A DNA stretch of 53,705 bases, from NCBI GenBank assembly GCA_051002015.1, contig JBPCMS010000071.1, forward strand, positions 1-53,705, in the 5' to 3' direction. Position 1 is the stretch's first letter. Each line of letters opens with the position of its first letter. Below the pieces are notes generated by a model, which worked only from the letters and a program-made list of their open reading frames with translations, was not told where the DNA came from and made no database searches. The DNA comes from JACDBE01 sp051002015. GTDB taxonomy: Bacteria > Actinomycetota > Acidimicrobiia > Spongiisociales > UBA5794. Positions 14,728 to 22,578 of this stretch are shown piece by piece. The translations under genes were made by a program, and so were the position numbers.

Positions 14728-16304
14728 GCCGGTGCCTCCGCCGGTTTGGGGTGGTTGGACCCGCCCATCGCCGTTTCCATGGTCATGAAGCCGTCCCCAT
14801 GGCCCAGCTTGCTGCGCACCATCAGCATGGCGGCCGGTCTGGTGAAGAGGTAGGCGACGGCGACGTCGATCAGGGTCGCCAGCCCGAGGGTGAGGGCGAA
14901 GCCCTTCACCAGCCCGATCGCCAGGATCCACAGCAGCGCCGAGCCGGCGAGTGCGATGAAGTCGGCGGTGAGGATGGTGCGGTAGGCGCTCTTGAAACCC
15001 TGGTCGACGGCGGCGCGCAGCGGTCGTCCCTTGCGGTAGTCCTCCTTGACCCGCTCGAAGAACACCACGTACGAGTCGGAGGTGATCCCAACCGAGACGA
15101 TGATGCCGGTCACTCCGGCGAGGGTCAGCGTGGCCCCCTGCAGCCTGCTGAGCAGGGTGAGGATCAGCATGAGGAGCGAGCCGAAGATGGTGAACCCGAC
15201 GATGGTGATCAGACCGAACGCCCGGTAGTAGAGCACGAAGCCGACGGCGACCACCAGCATCGCCCCCACCCCGGCGATGAGCCCCGCCCGCAACGAGTCG
15301 TCGCCCAGCGACGCCGAGACCGACTCGACCCGCTCCCGCTCGAGGTCGGTGGGCAGCGCCCCGTAGCGGAGGATGGTGGCCAGGTCCTCCGCCTCGGCCT
15401 GGGCGTTGTCGGCCGAGCCGATGGTGATGTACACCTGGTCGGCGTCGAGCGACGACCCGGGGGCAACCGACCGGTCGATGGTCGGCGCCGAGTTGACCAC
15501 CCCGTCGACCACGATGGCCATCTGGCGTCGGGGATCGCCGATGGCGTATTGCGACAGGACGGCGGTACCGTCCTCGAACCTGATCGCACCTTCGGCGGTG
15601 AACTCGGGGTCGACGATCACCCCGCCGCTGATGGTGCCGATGAACCCGGCCTGGGCTCCGGTGAGGTCCTGTCCGGTGAGGAAGGCGGGGCCGACGCGGT
15701 AGATCAACCCGTCCCGGCCCTGCAGGTACGCCTCGCCGGCGATGTCGTCGACGATGGTGAGCCCGGTCTCCGGATCGAGGTTGTCGGGGATGACCGGTGC
15801 CGCCGTGGTGGTGGTGGTCTCGGGGACGGCGGTGGTCGTGGACCCGTCCTCGGCCGAGGTGGTCGACGTGTCAGGGACGGCGGTGGTGGTCGAGGCCTGC
15901 AGCTCGGGTGGGAGGGGGAGGGTCCCGTTGGTGAAGGCGGGGCTGACGACGCCGATCTCGAACACCGGTCTGAAGCTGAGCGTCCCGGTGGTGCCCACCG
16001 CCTGCAGGGCGCGGTCGCGGTTCTCGACCCCGGGGAGCTGGACCAGGATCGACCGGGTTCCCTGCACCGAGATCTCAGGCTCCTGGACCGAGCCCAGGTT
16101 CTCGATCCGTTGCCGCATGATCTCGACCGCCTTGTCGAGCACCTCGGCATCGGTGCCCTCCGGGGCGACCAGGGTGACGGCGAAGCCGCCCTTGAGGTCG
16201 AGACCCAGGGTCGGTCCCCACCCGGCGACGATGGAGAAGATCGCCGACCCCCACGCGATGACCAGGATCACCCCGATGGTGATCCAGAGGCGGCGACGAT
16301 TCAC
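14724..16304 (-). CDS. secD: Protein translocase subunit SecD
   Basis: SecD partners SecF in the inner membrane. The 526-residue protein has GLDLKGG after the first membrane segment and a large extracytoplasmic domain. Six transmembrane segments in total and SYVVFFERVKEDYRKGR mark the RND-like core. The GTG at 16304 overlaps the yajC stop as GTGA. An unusual Thr/Ser-rich low-complexity stretch, about residues 136-169, interrupts the first periplasmic domain. The frame is open upstream of the GTG, but that part is antisense-like noise over yajC. Confidence 0.95.
   Translation of the reverse strand: MNRRRLWITIGVILVIAWGSAIFSIVAGWGPTLGLDLKGGFAVTLVAPEGTDAEVLDKAVEIMRQRIENLGSVQEPEISVQGTRSILVQLPGVENRDRALQAVGTTGTLSFRPVFEIGVVSPAFTNGTLPLPPELQASTTTAVPDTSTTSAEDGSTTTAVPETTTTTAAPVIPDNLDPETGLTIVDDIAGEAYLQGRDGLIYRVGPAFLTGQDLTGAQAGFIGTISGGVIVDPEFTAEGAIRFEDGTAVLSQYAIGDPRRQMAIVVDGVVNSAPTIDRSVAPGSSLDADQVYITIGSADNAQAEAEDLATILRYGALPTDLERERVESVSASLGDDSLRAGLIAGVGAMLVVAVGFVLYYRAFGLITIVGFTIFGSLLMLILTLLSRLQGATLTLAGVTGIIVSVGITSDSYVVFFERVKEDYRKGRPLRAAVDQGFKSAYRTILTADFIALAGSALLWILAIGLVKGFALTLGLATLIDVAVAYLFTRPAAMLMVRSKLGHGDGFMTMETAMGGSNHPKPAEAPA
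15799..15898 (-). other. Thr-rich low-complexity insertion in SecD
   Basis: Within secD these about 34 codons give three runs of threonines (STTT, TSTTS, TTTTTAAP-like) separated by short Val/Pro/Asp/Ser pieces. Such linkers are common in secreted proteins of Acidimicrobiia, but are not part of the standard SecD fold. The stretch sits in the extracytoplasmic domain between two conserved blocks. Confidence 0.75.
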
Positions 16305-16627
16305 CCGGTCTCGCCCCCAAGACGCTCGGCGATCGCCTTCTTGGTGAAGCGCAGGCTGGTGCCCCCACCGACATCGAGGGTGACATCCGTCTCGTCGATG
16401 GACGTGACCCTCCCGTACATCCCGCCGATGGTGCGCACCTGGTCGCCGATCTCGATGGCGCTGCGCATCTGCTCGACCGCCTTCAACCGGCGCCGCTGCG
16501 GCATGACGATCATGAAGTAGAAGAGCCCGCCCAGCACCAGCAGGGGCAGCACGAGCCCGAGCACCGAGCCGGTCTGGCCGGTGTCGGTGGCCTCGGTGGC
16601 GAGCAGCACGGTGGCGAGGTATCCCAC
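16301..16627 (-). CDS. yajC: Preprotein translocase subunit YajC
   Basis: YajC is the small membrane partner of SecDF. The 108-residue protein has one transmembrane segment (LGLVLPLLVLGGLFYFMIV), followed by the family hallmark MPQRRRLKAVEQM. A cytoplasmic domain with GDQVRTIGGMYGRV follows. The GTG at 16627 is supported by AAGGAGG six bases upstream. It is the first gene of a coupled yajC-secD-secF operon. Confidence 0.94.
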   Translation of the reverse strand: MGYLATVLLATEATDTGQTGSVLGLVLPLLVLGGLFYFMIVMPQRRRLKAVEQMRSAIEIGDQVRTIGGMYGRVTSIDETDVTLDVGGGTSLRFTKKAIAERLGGETG

Positions 16628-16739
16628 GAAGTCCTCCTTGCGGACAGCAACCCGGCACGGTCCCCGCGCCGGGTGTCGCCGCAGGTTAGTGACCTTCGAC
16701 GCAACCGCACGTCCCACCCCGCCTCGCCGAGCCTCGGCA

Positions 16740-16758
16740 CCCCTCCCAATGGGAGGGG
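16740..16758 (-). terminator. Hairpin terminator after the ruvCAB operon
   Basis: CCCCTCCC (16740-16747) and GGGAGGGG (16751-16758) form a perfect 8-bp stem with a 3-nt loop, 13 bp downstream of the ruvB stop. It is a good candidate for the end of the ruvC-ruvA-ruvB transcript. Confidence 0.6.
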
Positions 16759-16771
16759 AAAGGAACGGGCC

Positions 16772-17815
16772 TCAGAGATCGTCGAGCAGCGACGGCTGCC
16801 CGTCCATCGGCTGCGGTGGCGGCGGCTCGAGCCCGAGGTGGGTGTAGGCGTGGGCGGTGGCGATCCGACCGCGCGGGGTGCGCTGGATCAGGCCCTCCAT
16901 CAGCAGGAACGGCTCGTAGGCGTCCTCGACCGTCTCCGGGTCCTCGCCGACGGCGATGGCCAGCGTGGAGAGCCCGACCGGTCCCCCGGCGAACTTGTGG
17001 ATGATCGCCTCGAGGATGTACCGGTCGACCTTGTCCAGACCCCGCCGGTCGACCTCGAACACGCCCAGCGCCTCGTCGGCGCCGGCGGCGTCGATGGTGC
17101 CGTCGCCCCGGACGGTGGCGAAGTCGCGCACCCGGCGGAGCAGCCGGTTGGCGACCCGCGGGGTCCCCCGGGAGCGACGGGCGATGACCTCGGCTCCGGG
17201 ATCGTCGATGGCGACGTCGAGGATGCCGGAGGAGCGGCGCACGATGGTGGCCAGATCGGCGGGCAGGTAGTAGTCGAGCCGGGCGACGTAGCCGAAGCGG
17301 TCGCGTAGAGGCGGGGCCACCCGCCCCACCCTGGTGGTGGCCCCGACCAGGGTGAACCGGGGCAGGTCGAGCCGGATCGAGCGGGCGGCAGGGCCCTTGC
17401 CCACCACGATGTCCAGGGCGAAATCCTCCATCGCCGGGTACAGCACCTCCTCCACCGGCCGGGAGAGGCGGTGGATCTCGTCGACGAAGAGGACGTCGCC
17501 CGGCTCGAGGTTGGTGAGCACCGCAGCCAGGTCGCCCGGCCGCTCCAGCGCAGGACCGGAGGTGATACGCAGCGTGACCTCCATCTCGCCGGCGAGGATC
17601 CCGGCCAGCGAGGTCTTGCCCAGCCCCGGTGGCCCGGAGAACAGGACGTGGTCGATCGGCTCGTCCCGCACCTGGGCCGCCTGGATCAGGATGTGGAGCC
17701 GCTCCTTGAGCGCCGCCTGGCCGATGAAGTCCCGCATCCGGCGGGGCCGGAGCCCGGCGTCGAACCCGGCCTCACCGGGCAGCGGCGCCCCGGCGAGCAG
17801 GTTCTCGTCACGCAT
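16772..17815 (-). CDS. ruvB: Holliday junction DNA helicase RuvB
   Basis: RuvB is the AAA+ motor that drives branch migration with RuvA. The 347-residue protein has an N-terminal FDAGLRPRRMRDFIGQ, Walker A GPPGLGKT (61-68) and Walker B DVLFVDEIH (from 107). The C-terminal winged-helix part contains EPFLLMEGLIQRTPRGR. The ATG at 17815 overlaps the ruvA 3' end by 8 bp. Confidence 0.97.
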   Translation of the reverse strand: MRDENLLAGAPLPGEAGFDAGLRPRRMRDFIGQAALKERLHILIQAAQVRDEPIDHVLFSGPPGLGKTSLAGILAGEMEVTLRITSGPALERPGDLAAVLTNLEPGDVLFVDEIHRLSRPVEEVLYPAMEDFALDIVVGKGPAARSIRLDLPRFTLVGATTRVGRVAPPLRDRFGYVARLDYYLPADLATIVRRSSGILDVAIDDPGAEVIARRSRGTPRVANRLLRRVRDFATVRGDGTIDAAGADEALGVFEVDRRGLDKVDRYILEAIIHKFAGGPVGLSTLAIAVGEDPETVEDAYEPFLLMEGLIQRTPRGRIATAHAYTHLGLEPPPPQPMDGQPSLLDDL

Positions 17816-18383
17816 CGCGCCTCCCCAGACGGCGCAGGGCGGCCCGGAGCAGCTCCTCGACCGGCTGGTCGATGTCGAGCCCCGACACCGCGGCACTGAT
17901 CTCACCAGCGTCGTAGCCGAGACCCTCGAGGGCGATGCGCACCTCGGCGACACTGCCGGCGATGACGACCACCGCCTCCCCGGCGTCGAAGCGGGGGCGC
18001 AGCTCGAGCATCAGCTTCTGGGCGCTGCGCTTCCCGATGCCGGGGGCGAGGGTGAGGGCGTCGACGTCGTCGGTGAGCACCGCCCGGCGCAGGTCGGTGG
18101 GCGACAGCGTCCCCAGCATCCCCATCGCCACCTTGAGCCCGATCCCGGGAACCCCGACCAGCAGCCGGAACATGTCTCGCTCGTCCTCGGTGGGGAACCC
18201 CACCAGCGACAGGGCGTCCTCCCTGACGTGGAGATGGACGTGGAGGACGGCGTCCTCGCCGATACCGGGAAGCTCGACCAGACCCCGTGGGGTGACCGCC
18301 ACCTCGTAGCCGACCCCACCCACGTCGAGGATGACCCGCTCGGGCTGCTTGGCCACCAGGGAGCCGCGCAGCCTGCCGATCAT
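17808..18383 (-). CDS. ruvA: Holliday junction branch migration protein RuvA
   Basis: RuvA binds four-way junctions and loads RuvB. The 191-residue protein starts MIGRLRGSL, with the OB-fold domain first. Helix-hairpin-helix motifs follow (VPGIGLKVAMGMLG and APGIGKRSAQKLMLEL). A C-terminal RuvB-binding three-helix domain (ALEGLGYDAGEISAAV) ends it. Its ATG overlaps the ruvC stop as ATGA. Confidence 0.97.
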   Translation of the reverse strand: MIGRLRGSLVAKQPERVILDVGGVGYEVAVTPRGLVELPGIGEDAVLHVHLHVREDALSLVGFPTEDERDMFRLLVGVPGIGLKVAMGMLGTLSPTDLRRAVLTDDVDALTLAPGIGKRSAQKLMLELRPRFDAGEAVVVIAGSVAEVRIALEGLGYDAGEISAAVSGLDIDQPVEELLRAALRRLGRRDA

Positions 18384-18877
18384 CGAGCCCGCTCCACGGC
18401 GAGCCGCATCGGCATCGCCTGGGCATGGCACAGGGCGATGGCGAGGGCGTCGGCGGCGTCGGCGGGTGTCGGCGGCGCGGCGAGACCGAGCCGCATCGTC
18501 ACCACCCGTGCCACCTGGTCCTTGCCGGCCGCCCCCGAGCCGGTGACGGTGAGCTTGACCGCGCTCGGGGTGTACTCGGTGACCGGCACCCCGGCCTGGG
18601 CCAGCGCCAGCATCACCACCCCCGAGGCGCGTCCGACGGCCATGGCGGTGTGCAGGTTGCGGTTGACGAACACCTCCTCGACGGCCGCCTCGTCCACCCC
18701 GACTGACCGGACGACCTCGGTGATGTCGGTGTGGAGGTCGGCCAGGCGGGAGGCAACGGGTGCGGAAGGGTCGGTGCGGATGACACCGGCGACCACCGGG
18801 CGGATGCCGCCGGCCACCACCTCGATGATGCCGTAGCCGGTGGCGGTGAGCCCGGGGTCGATGCCGAGAACGAACAT
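18380..18877 (-). CDS. ruvC: Crossover junction endodeoxyribonuclease RuvC
   Basis: RuvC cuts Holliday junctions. The 165-residue protein starts MFVLGIDPGLTATGYG, with catalytic Asp7. VEEVFVNRNLHTAM and the C-terminal DAADALAIALCHA region hold the remaining acidic residues. It is the first gene of the coupled ruvC-ruvA-ruvB operon. The ATG at 18877 lacks a strong ribosome-binding site but begins the family N-terminus exactly. Confidence 0.96.
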   Translation of the reverse strand: MFVLGIDPGLTATGYGIIEVVAGGIRPVVAGVIRTDPSAPVASRLADLHTDITEVVRSVGVDEAAVEEVFVNRNLHTAMAVGRASGVVMLALAQAGVPVTEYTPSAVKLTVTGSGAAGKDQVARVVTMRLGLAAPPTPADAADALAIALCHAQAMPMRLAVERAR

Positions 18878-18931
18878 ATGTTTGGTCAGCGTACCCAGCG
18901 CCGCCCCGGTCGCCAAGCCTTTCGGATCGAT

Positions 18932-18958
18932 CCACCGCCCGGTGCTCGCCTGCGGTGG
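18932..18958 (-). terminator. Possible terminator after yebC
   Basis: CCACCGC (18932-18938) and GCGGTGG (18952-18958) pair as a 7-bp stem with a 13-nt loop, 9 bp beyond the yebC stop. There is no clear T-tract. Confidence 0.4.
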
Positions 18959-18966
18959 GATTGGGC

Positions 18967-19704
18967 TCAGCCCACCGCCTCGAGCACGTCGTCGGGGATG
19001 TCGAAGTTGGCGAAGACCTCCTGGACGTCGTCGAGGTCCTCGAGCGCCTCGACCAGCCGGAGCACCTTGCGAGCGTTGGGCTCGTCGAGCACCACGGACG
19101 TCGACGGGTACTGGGTGACGTCCGCATCCTCGATGGTGACCTCGGCCGCCTCGAGCGAGGCGCGTACCGTACCGAGGTCGCCCGGGGCGCACAGGATCTC
19201 CCATAGCTCCCCGGCGGGGGCGATGTCCTCGGCCCCGCCCTCGAGGGCGGCGAGCATCACCGTGTCCTCCTCGCCGGCGGCGATGATCAACCCCTTCTGC
19301 TCGAACAGGTAGCCGACCGAGCCCGGTTCGCCCAGCGACCCACCCAGCCGGTTGAAGGTTGCCCTGACGTCGGCGGCGGCCCGGTTGCGGTTGTCGGTGA
19401 GGATCTGGACGTACAGGGCGACGCCCCCGGCGGCGTAGCCCTCGTACCAGATCTCCTCGTAGTCGACCCCGTCGACACCGCCGCCGCCACGGGCGATGGC
19501 GCGCTCGATGTTGTCCCTGGGAACGGAGGCATCCTTTGCCTTCTGGATGGCGTTGAACAGGGTGGCGTTGCCGTCGGGGTCGGTCCCGCCCCGGCGGGCG
19601 GCCGCCTCGACGGCTCGGATCAGCTTGGCGAACAGCTTGCCCCGCTTGGCGTCCTGCCGCCCCTTGCGGTGCCGGGTGTTGGCCCACTTCGAATGCCCTG
19701 CCAT
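18967..19704 (-). CDS. YebC/PmpR-family protein
   Basis: The 245-residue protein starts with the hallmark MAGHSKWANTRHRKGRQDAK and contains ASVPRDNIERAIARGGG and EGYAAGGVALYVQILTDNRN. The family is described as transcriptional regulators, and more recently as factors that relieve ribosome stalling. Its position between pdxT and ruvC is conserved in actinobacteria. The ATG overlaps the pdxT stop (TGATG), so the two are probably coupled. Confidence 0.95.
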   Translation of the reverse strand: MAGHSKWANTRHRKGRQDAKRGKLFAKLIRAVEAAARRGGTDPDGNATLFNAIQKAKDASVPRDNIERAIARGGGGVDGVDYEEIWYEGYAAGGVALYVQILTDNRNRAAADVRATFNRLGGSLGEPGSVGYLFEQKGLIIAAGEEDTVMLAALEGGAEDIAPAGELWEILCAPGDLGTVRASLEAAEVTIEDADVTQYPSTSVVLDEPNARKVLRLVEALEDLDDVQEVFANFDIPDDVLEAVG

Positions 19705-20291
19705 CAGCCGCCCTCCGCCAGGTCGATCAACAGGTGGTGGATCCGGTCGTCACCGGTGAGCTCGGGATGGAACGAGGTCGCCAGCACCCTCCGCTGGCGG
19801 ACGAACACCGGGCGGGACTCGCCGGTCGCCGGATCGGTCACCGACGAGAGCACCTCGACCGCACCGCCCACCTTGTGGATCCACGGCGCCCTGATGAACA
19901 CGGCATGGAGCGGGTGATCGAACCCGACAACGTCGAGGTCGGCCTCGAAGCTGTCCACCTGGCGGCCGAAGGCGTTGCGCTCCACCACCACGTCGAGGGC
20001 ACCGAGCTGGGGCTGTTCGGGCCCCGTGGTCGATTCGGCCAGGAAGATCATCCCTGCGCACGTGCCCAGCACCGCCATCCCGCCGGCGATGCGCTCGCGG
20101 AGCGGGTCGATCAGACCGTAGAGCTGGGCGAGCCTGCCGATCGTGGTGGACTCGCCACCGGGGATGAGCATGGCGTCGACCAGCGCCAGCTCGTCGGGGG
20201 TTCGGACCTCGACCGGGTGGTGGCCGAGACGCCCCACGACCGCCAGGTGCTCACGGAAGTCGCCTTGGAGAGCGAGAGCACCGATACGCAC
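19704..20291 (-). CDS. pdxT: Pyridoxal 5'-phosphate synthase glutaminase subunit PdxT
   Basis: PdxT releases ammonia from glutamine and passes it to PdxS. The 195-residue class I glutaminase has the N-terminus IGALALQGDFREH, the PGGESTT oxyanion loop, nucleophile Cys78 in LGTCAGMIF and His175/Glu177 in SFHPEL. It follows pdxS after 3 bp. Confidence 0.97.
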   Translation of the reverse strand: MRIGALALQGDFREHLAVVGRLGHHPVEVRTPDELALVDAMLIPGGESTTIGRLAQLYGLIDPLRERIAGGMAVLGTCAGMIFLAESTTGPEQPQLGALDVVVERNAFGRQVDSFEADLDVVGFDHPLHAVFIRAPWIHKVGGAVEVLSSVTDPATGESRPVFVRQRRVLATSFHPELTGDDRIHHLLIDLAEGG

Positions 20292-20294
20292 GGC

Positions 20295-21182
20295 TCACCG
20301 CCCCCGGTCCTGCATCCGATCCCGGGGCTGGAGGGTGTCGATGTCGATCCCCACCATCGGTTCCCCGAGGTTGCGGGAGACCTTGGCGATCGTCTCCGGG
20401 TCCTTGAAGAACGTGGTGGCCTCGACGATGGCGCGGGCCCGCTCGGACGGATCGCCCGATTTGAAGATCCCGGAGCCGACGAACACCCCGTCGCAGCCGA
20501 GCTGCATCATCAGGGCGGCGTCCGCAGGGGTGGCGATCCCGCCTGCGGCGAAGTTGACCACGGGCAGCCTGCCGGTGGCCGCCACCTCCTTGACCAGGTC
20601 GTACGGGGCGGCGAGCTCCTTGGCGGCGCTCATCAGCTCGTCGGGGCCGAGCGTGGTGAGCCACCCGATCTGACGGTTCATGATCCGCATGTGGCGGACC
20701 GCCTCGACCACGTTGCCGGTGCCCGGCTCGCCCTTGGTGCGGATCATGGCCGCCCCCTCGCCGATCCGCCGCAGCGCCTCGCCCAGGTCCTTGGCGCCGC
20801 AAACGAAGGGGACGGTGAAGGCGCGCTTGTCGATGTGGTGGTCGTCGACCGGGGTCAGGACCTCGCTCTCGTCGATGTAGTCGACCCCGAGCGACTGGAG
20901 GACCTGGGCCTCGACGAAGTGGCCGATCCGGGCCTTGGCCATCACCGGGATGGAGACGGCGGCGATGATCTCGTCCACCCGGGTGGGATCGGCCATCCGG
21001 GCCACACCCCCGGCGGCCCTGATGTCGGCGGGGACCCGCTCCAGCGCCATCACGGCCACCGCGCCCGCCTGCTCGGCGGTCACGGCCTGCTCGGCGGTGA
21101 CCACGTCCATGATCACTCCGCCCTTCAGCATCTCGGCCAGGCCGCGCTTGACGGTATCGGTGCCGTGTTCGGCTGTGGACAT
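20295..21182 (-). CDS. pdxS: Pyridoxal 5'-phosphate synthase synthase subunit PdxS
   Basis: PdxS makes PLP from ribose 5-phosphate, glyceraldehyde 3-phosphate and ammonia. The 295-residue TIM-barrel protein has KRGLAEMLKGGVIMDVV near the N-terminus. Lys83 in PVMAKARIGHF forms the ribose Schiff base in the family. GEAGTGN-type phosphate loop residues appear as GEPGTGNVVEAVRHMR. It leads the pdxS-pdxT-yebC operon. A 14-bp tandem repeat lies 66-93 bp upstream of its start. Confidence 0.97.
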   Translation of the reverse strand: MSTAEHGTDTVKRGLAEMLKGGVIMDVVTAEQAVTAEQAGAVAVMALERVPADIRAAGGVARMADPTRVDEIIAAVSIPVMAKARIGHFVEAQVLQSLGVDYIDESEVLTPVDDHHIDKRAFTVPFVCGAKDLGEALRRIGEGAAMIRTKGEPGTGNVVEAVRHMRIMNRQIGWLTTLGPDELMSAAKELAAPYDLVKEVAATGRLPVVNFAAGGIATPADAALMMQLGCDGVFVGSGIFKSGDPSERARAIVEATTFFKDPETIAKVSRNLGEPMVGIDIDTLQPRDRMQDRGR

Positions 21183-21247
21183 GTCACGCTCCGGAGACGG
21201 TGGAGCCCGATTCTACCGGCGGACCGCGGTCACCCCGGTCGAAGCCG

Positions 21248-21275
21248 CCCTGCTCGAACGGCCCTGCTCGAACGG
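21248..21275. promoter_or_regulatory. Perfect 14-bp tandem repeat upstream of pdxS
   Basis: CCCTGCTCGAACGG occurs twice with no gap (21248-21261 and 21262-21275), 66-93 bp upstream of the pdxS start. MocR/PdxR-type regulators of pdxST are known to bind direct repeats, so this could be an operator. No pdxR gene is seen in the window, and the second copy can also pair within a CCCTG/CAGGG hairpin. Confidence 0.4.
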
Positions 21276-21277
21276 CA

Positions 21278-21302
21278 GGGGAGCGCCGGTGCGGCGCTCC
21301 CC
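21278..21302 (-). terminator. Terminator hairpin after the PRC-barrel gene
   Basis: GGGGAGCGCC (21278-21287) and GGCGCTCCCC (21293-21302) form a perfect 10-bp stem with a 5-nt loop, 22 bp downstream of the PRC-barrel gene stop. Confidence 0.6.
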
Positions 21303-21324
21303 CATTCCTCGGCTTCCGGCGTGG

Positions 21325-21684
21325 TCAGTACGGAAGCTGGCCGTAGTAGGTCTCGTAGGCGGCCCGGGACTCGTCGTCCCACGCGCTCTCCGTGTAGTCG
21401 GGGGCATCCTTGATCTGGTCCTTGGTGAGGTTCACCATGACCTTCTGCGCCTCGTGATCAACGCCGGTGATGGTCCCTGCCGGGATCAGCCGCTTGTGGC
21501 CGAAGATCCACCAGCCGGTGTCGACCACCACGTGGTGGTAGTCCGTGGCATGACCGTCACCGGTGTACGTGCTCGAGTCGATCTTGCCGATGCTCCCGTC
21601 GAGGGCCTCGACGTCGTATCCGACCATGTCGCCTTGCTGTACCCACTGCGGGTCGCGCTGTGCCCAGAGGTTGGGATCGGTCAT
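21325..21684 (-). CDS. PRC-barrel domain protein
   Basis: The 119-residue protein has a PRC-barrel-like core (GYDVEALDGSIGKIDSSTYT ... DTGWWIFGHKRLIPAGTITGV), a small beta-barrel found in photosynthetic reaction centre subunit H and in RimM. Stand-alone actinobacterial members are of unknown function, often stress-related. GAGGAGC precedes the ATG. Hairpins on both sides mark it as a single-gene unit. Its C-terminus is rich in Tyr, Asp and Glu. Confidence 0.75.
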   Translation of the reverse strand: MTDPNLWAQRDPQWVQQGDMVGYDVEALDGSIGKIDSSTYTGDGHATDYHHVVVDTGWWIFGHKRLIPAGTITGVDHEAQKVMVNLTKDQIKDAPDYTESAWDDESRAAYETYYGQLPY

Positions 21685-21700
21685 GTTTGCTCCTCTCGTC

Positions 21701-21740
21701 GGGGGGTCCGAGCCTGCGGGGCCGGCTCGGCTGTCCCCCC
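21701..21740 (-). terminator. Long hairpin between the crotonase and PRC-barrel genes
   Basis: GGGGGG (21701-21706) pairs with CCCCCC (21735-21740), and inside it CCGAGCC (21708-21714) pairs with GGCTCGG (21724-21730). It would end transcripts coming from the crotonase gene and lies in the PRC-barrel leader. Confidence 0.55.
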
Positions 21741-21788
21741 TTCCCTACCCCGGCGGCATCCAGGGCAAACCCGACCCGCCTCTCGGGA

Positions 21789-22568
21789 TCAGCCGAGGGG
21801 GGTTGGCCACTGTGGCGCCCGTTTGCCGAGAAAGGCGTCGATGCCCTCCTGGGCATCCGCCATGGTGGCGTTGCGGGTCATCACCGCCCTGGTGAGGTCG
21901 TATGCGTCCGGTTCGGGCAGGTCGATCTGCCGGTAGAAGGCGGCCTTGCCGATGCCGATCACCGCCGAGCTGTACCGGGTGACGGCGGCGACCAGCTCGT
22001 CGACGGCCCGGTCGAGCCGCTCGGCCGGGACCACCCGGTTGACCAGCCCCCACTCGAGGGCGGTCGCCGCCGAGATCGGCTCGCCTGTGAGGAGCATCTC
22101 CATTGCCCGCTTGCGACCGACGGCGCGCGAGATCGGCACCATCGGGGTGGAGCAGAAGAGCCCGATCTTGACCCCCGGGGTGGCGAAGGCGGTGGTGTCT
22201 GCGGCGACGGCGAGATCGCAGGCGGCGACCAGCTGGCACCCGGCGGCGGTGGCGACCCCGTGCACTCGGGCGATCACCGGCTGGGGGATCTCGTGGATCA
22301 GCTCCATCATCACCGTGCAGGCGTCGAACAGCTTCTGGTAGAAGGCGTCCTCCCGGCCCACCATCTCGCCGAGGTCGTGCCCGGAGCTGAAGGCGGGCCC
22401 GTTCCCGGCGATGACGACGGCCTCCACCGCGCGGTCGGCGCCTACCGCGGTGAGGGCGGCAGCTACCTCGGTCATCAGGTCGAGGCTGAGCGGGTTGCGG
22501 CGCTCGGGACGGTTGAGGGTGATCCGGGTGACCGGCCCCGAGTCGACCAGGATGTGCTGGAAGGTCAC
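21789..22568 (-). CDS. Enoyl-CoA hydratase/isomerase family (crotonase) protein
   Basis: The 259-residue crotonase-fold protein shows ITLNRPERRNPLSLDL, then SSGHDLGEM (oxyanion loop) and HGVATAAGCQLVAACDLAVA. The acyl substrate is not predictable. The GTG at 22568 starts just before the conserved beta-strand and lacks a strong ribosome-binding site. It lies 10 bp after the PimA-like gene. In M. tuberculosis a different acyl-CoA enzyme sits near this point, so it is probably a lineage-specific addition. Confidence 0.85.
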   Translation of the reverse strand: MTFQHILVDSGPVTRITLNRPERRNPLSLDLMTEVAAALTAVGADRAVEAVVIAGNGPAFSSGHDLGEMVGREDAFYQKLFDACTVMMELIHEIPQPVIARVHGVATAAGCQLVAACDLAVAADTTAFATPGVKIGLFCSTPMVPISRAVGRKRAMEMLLTGEPISAATALEWGLVNRVVPAERLDRAVDELVAAVTRYSSAVIGIGKAAFYRQIDLPEPDAYDLTRAVMTRNATMADAQEGIDAFLGKRAPQWPTPLG

Positions 22569-22578
22569 CCGGATCAGT

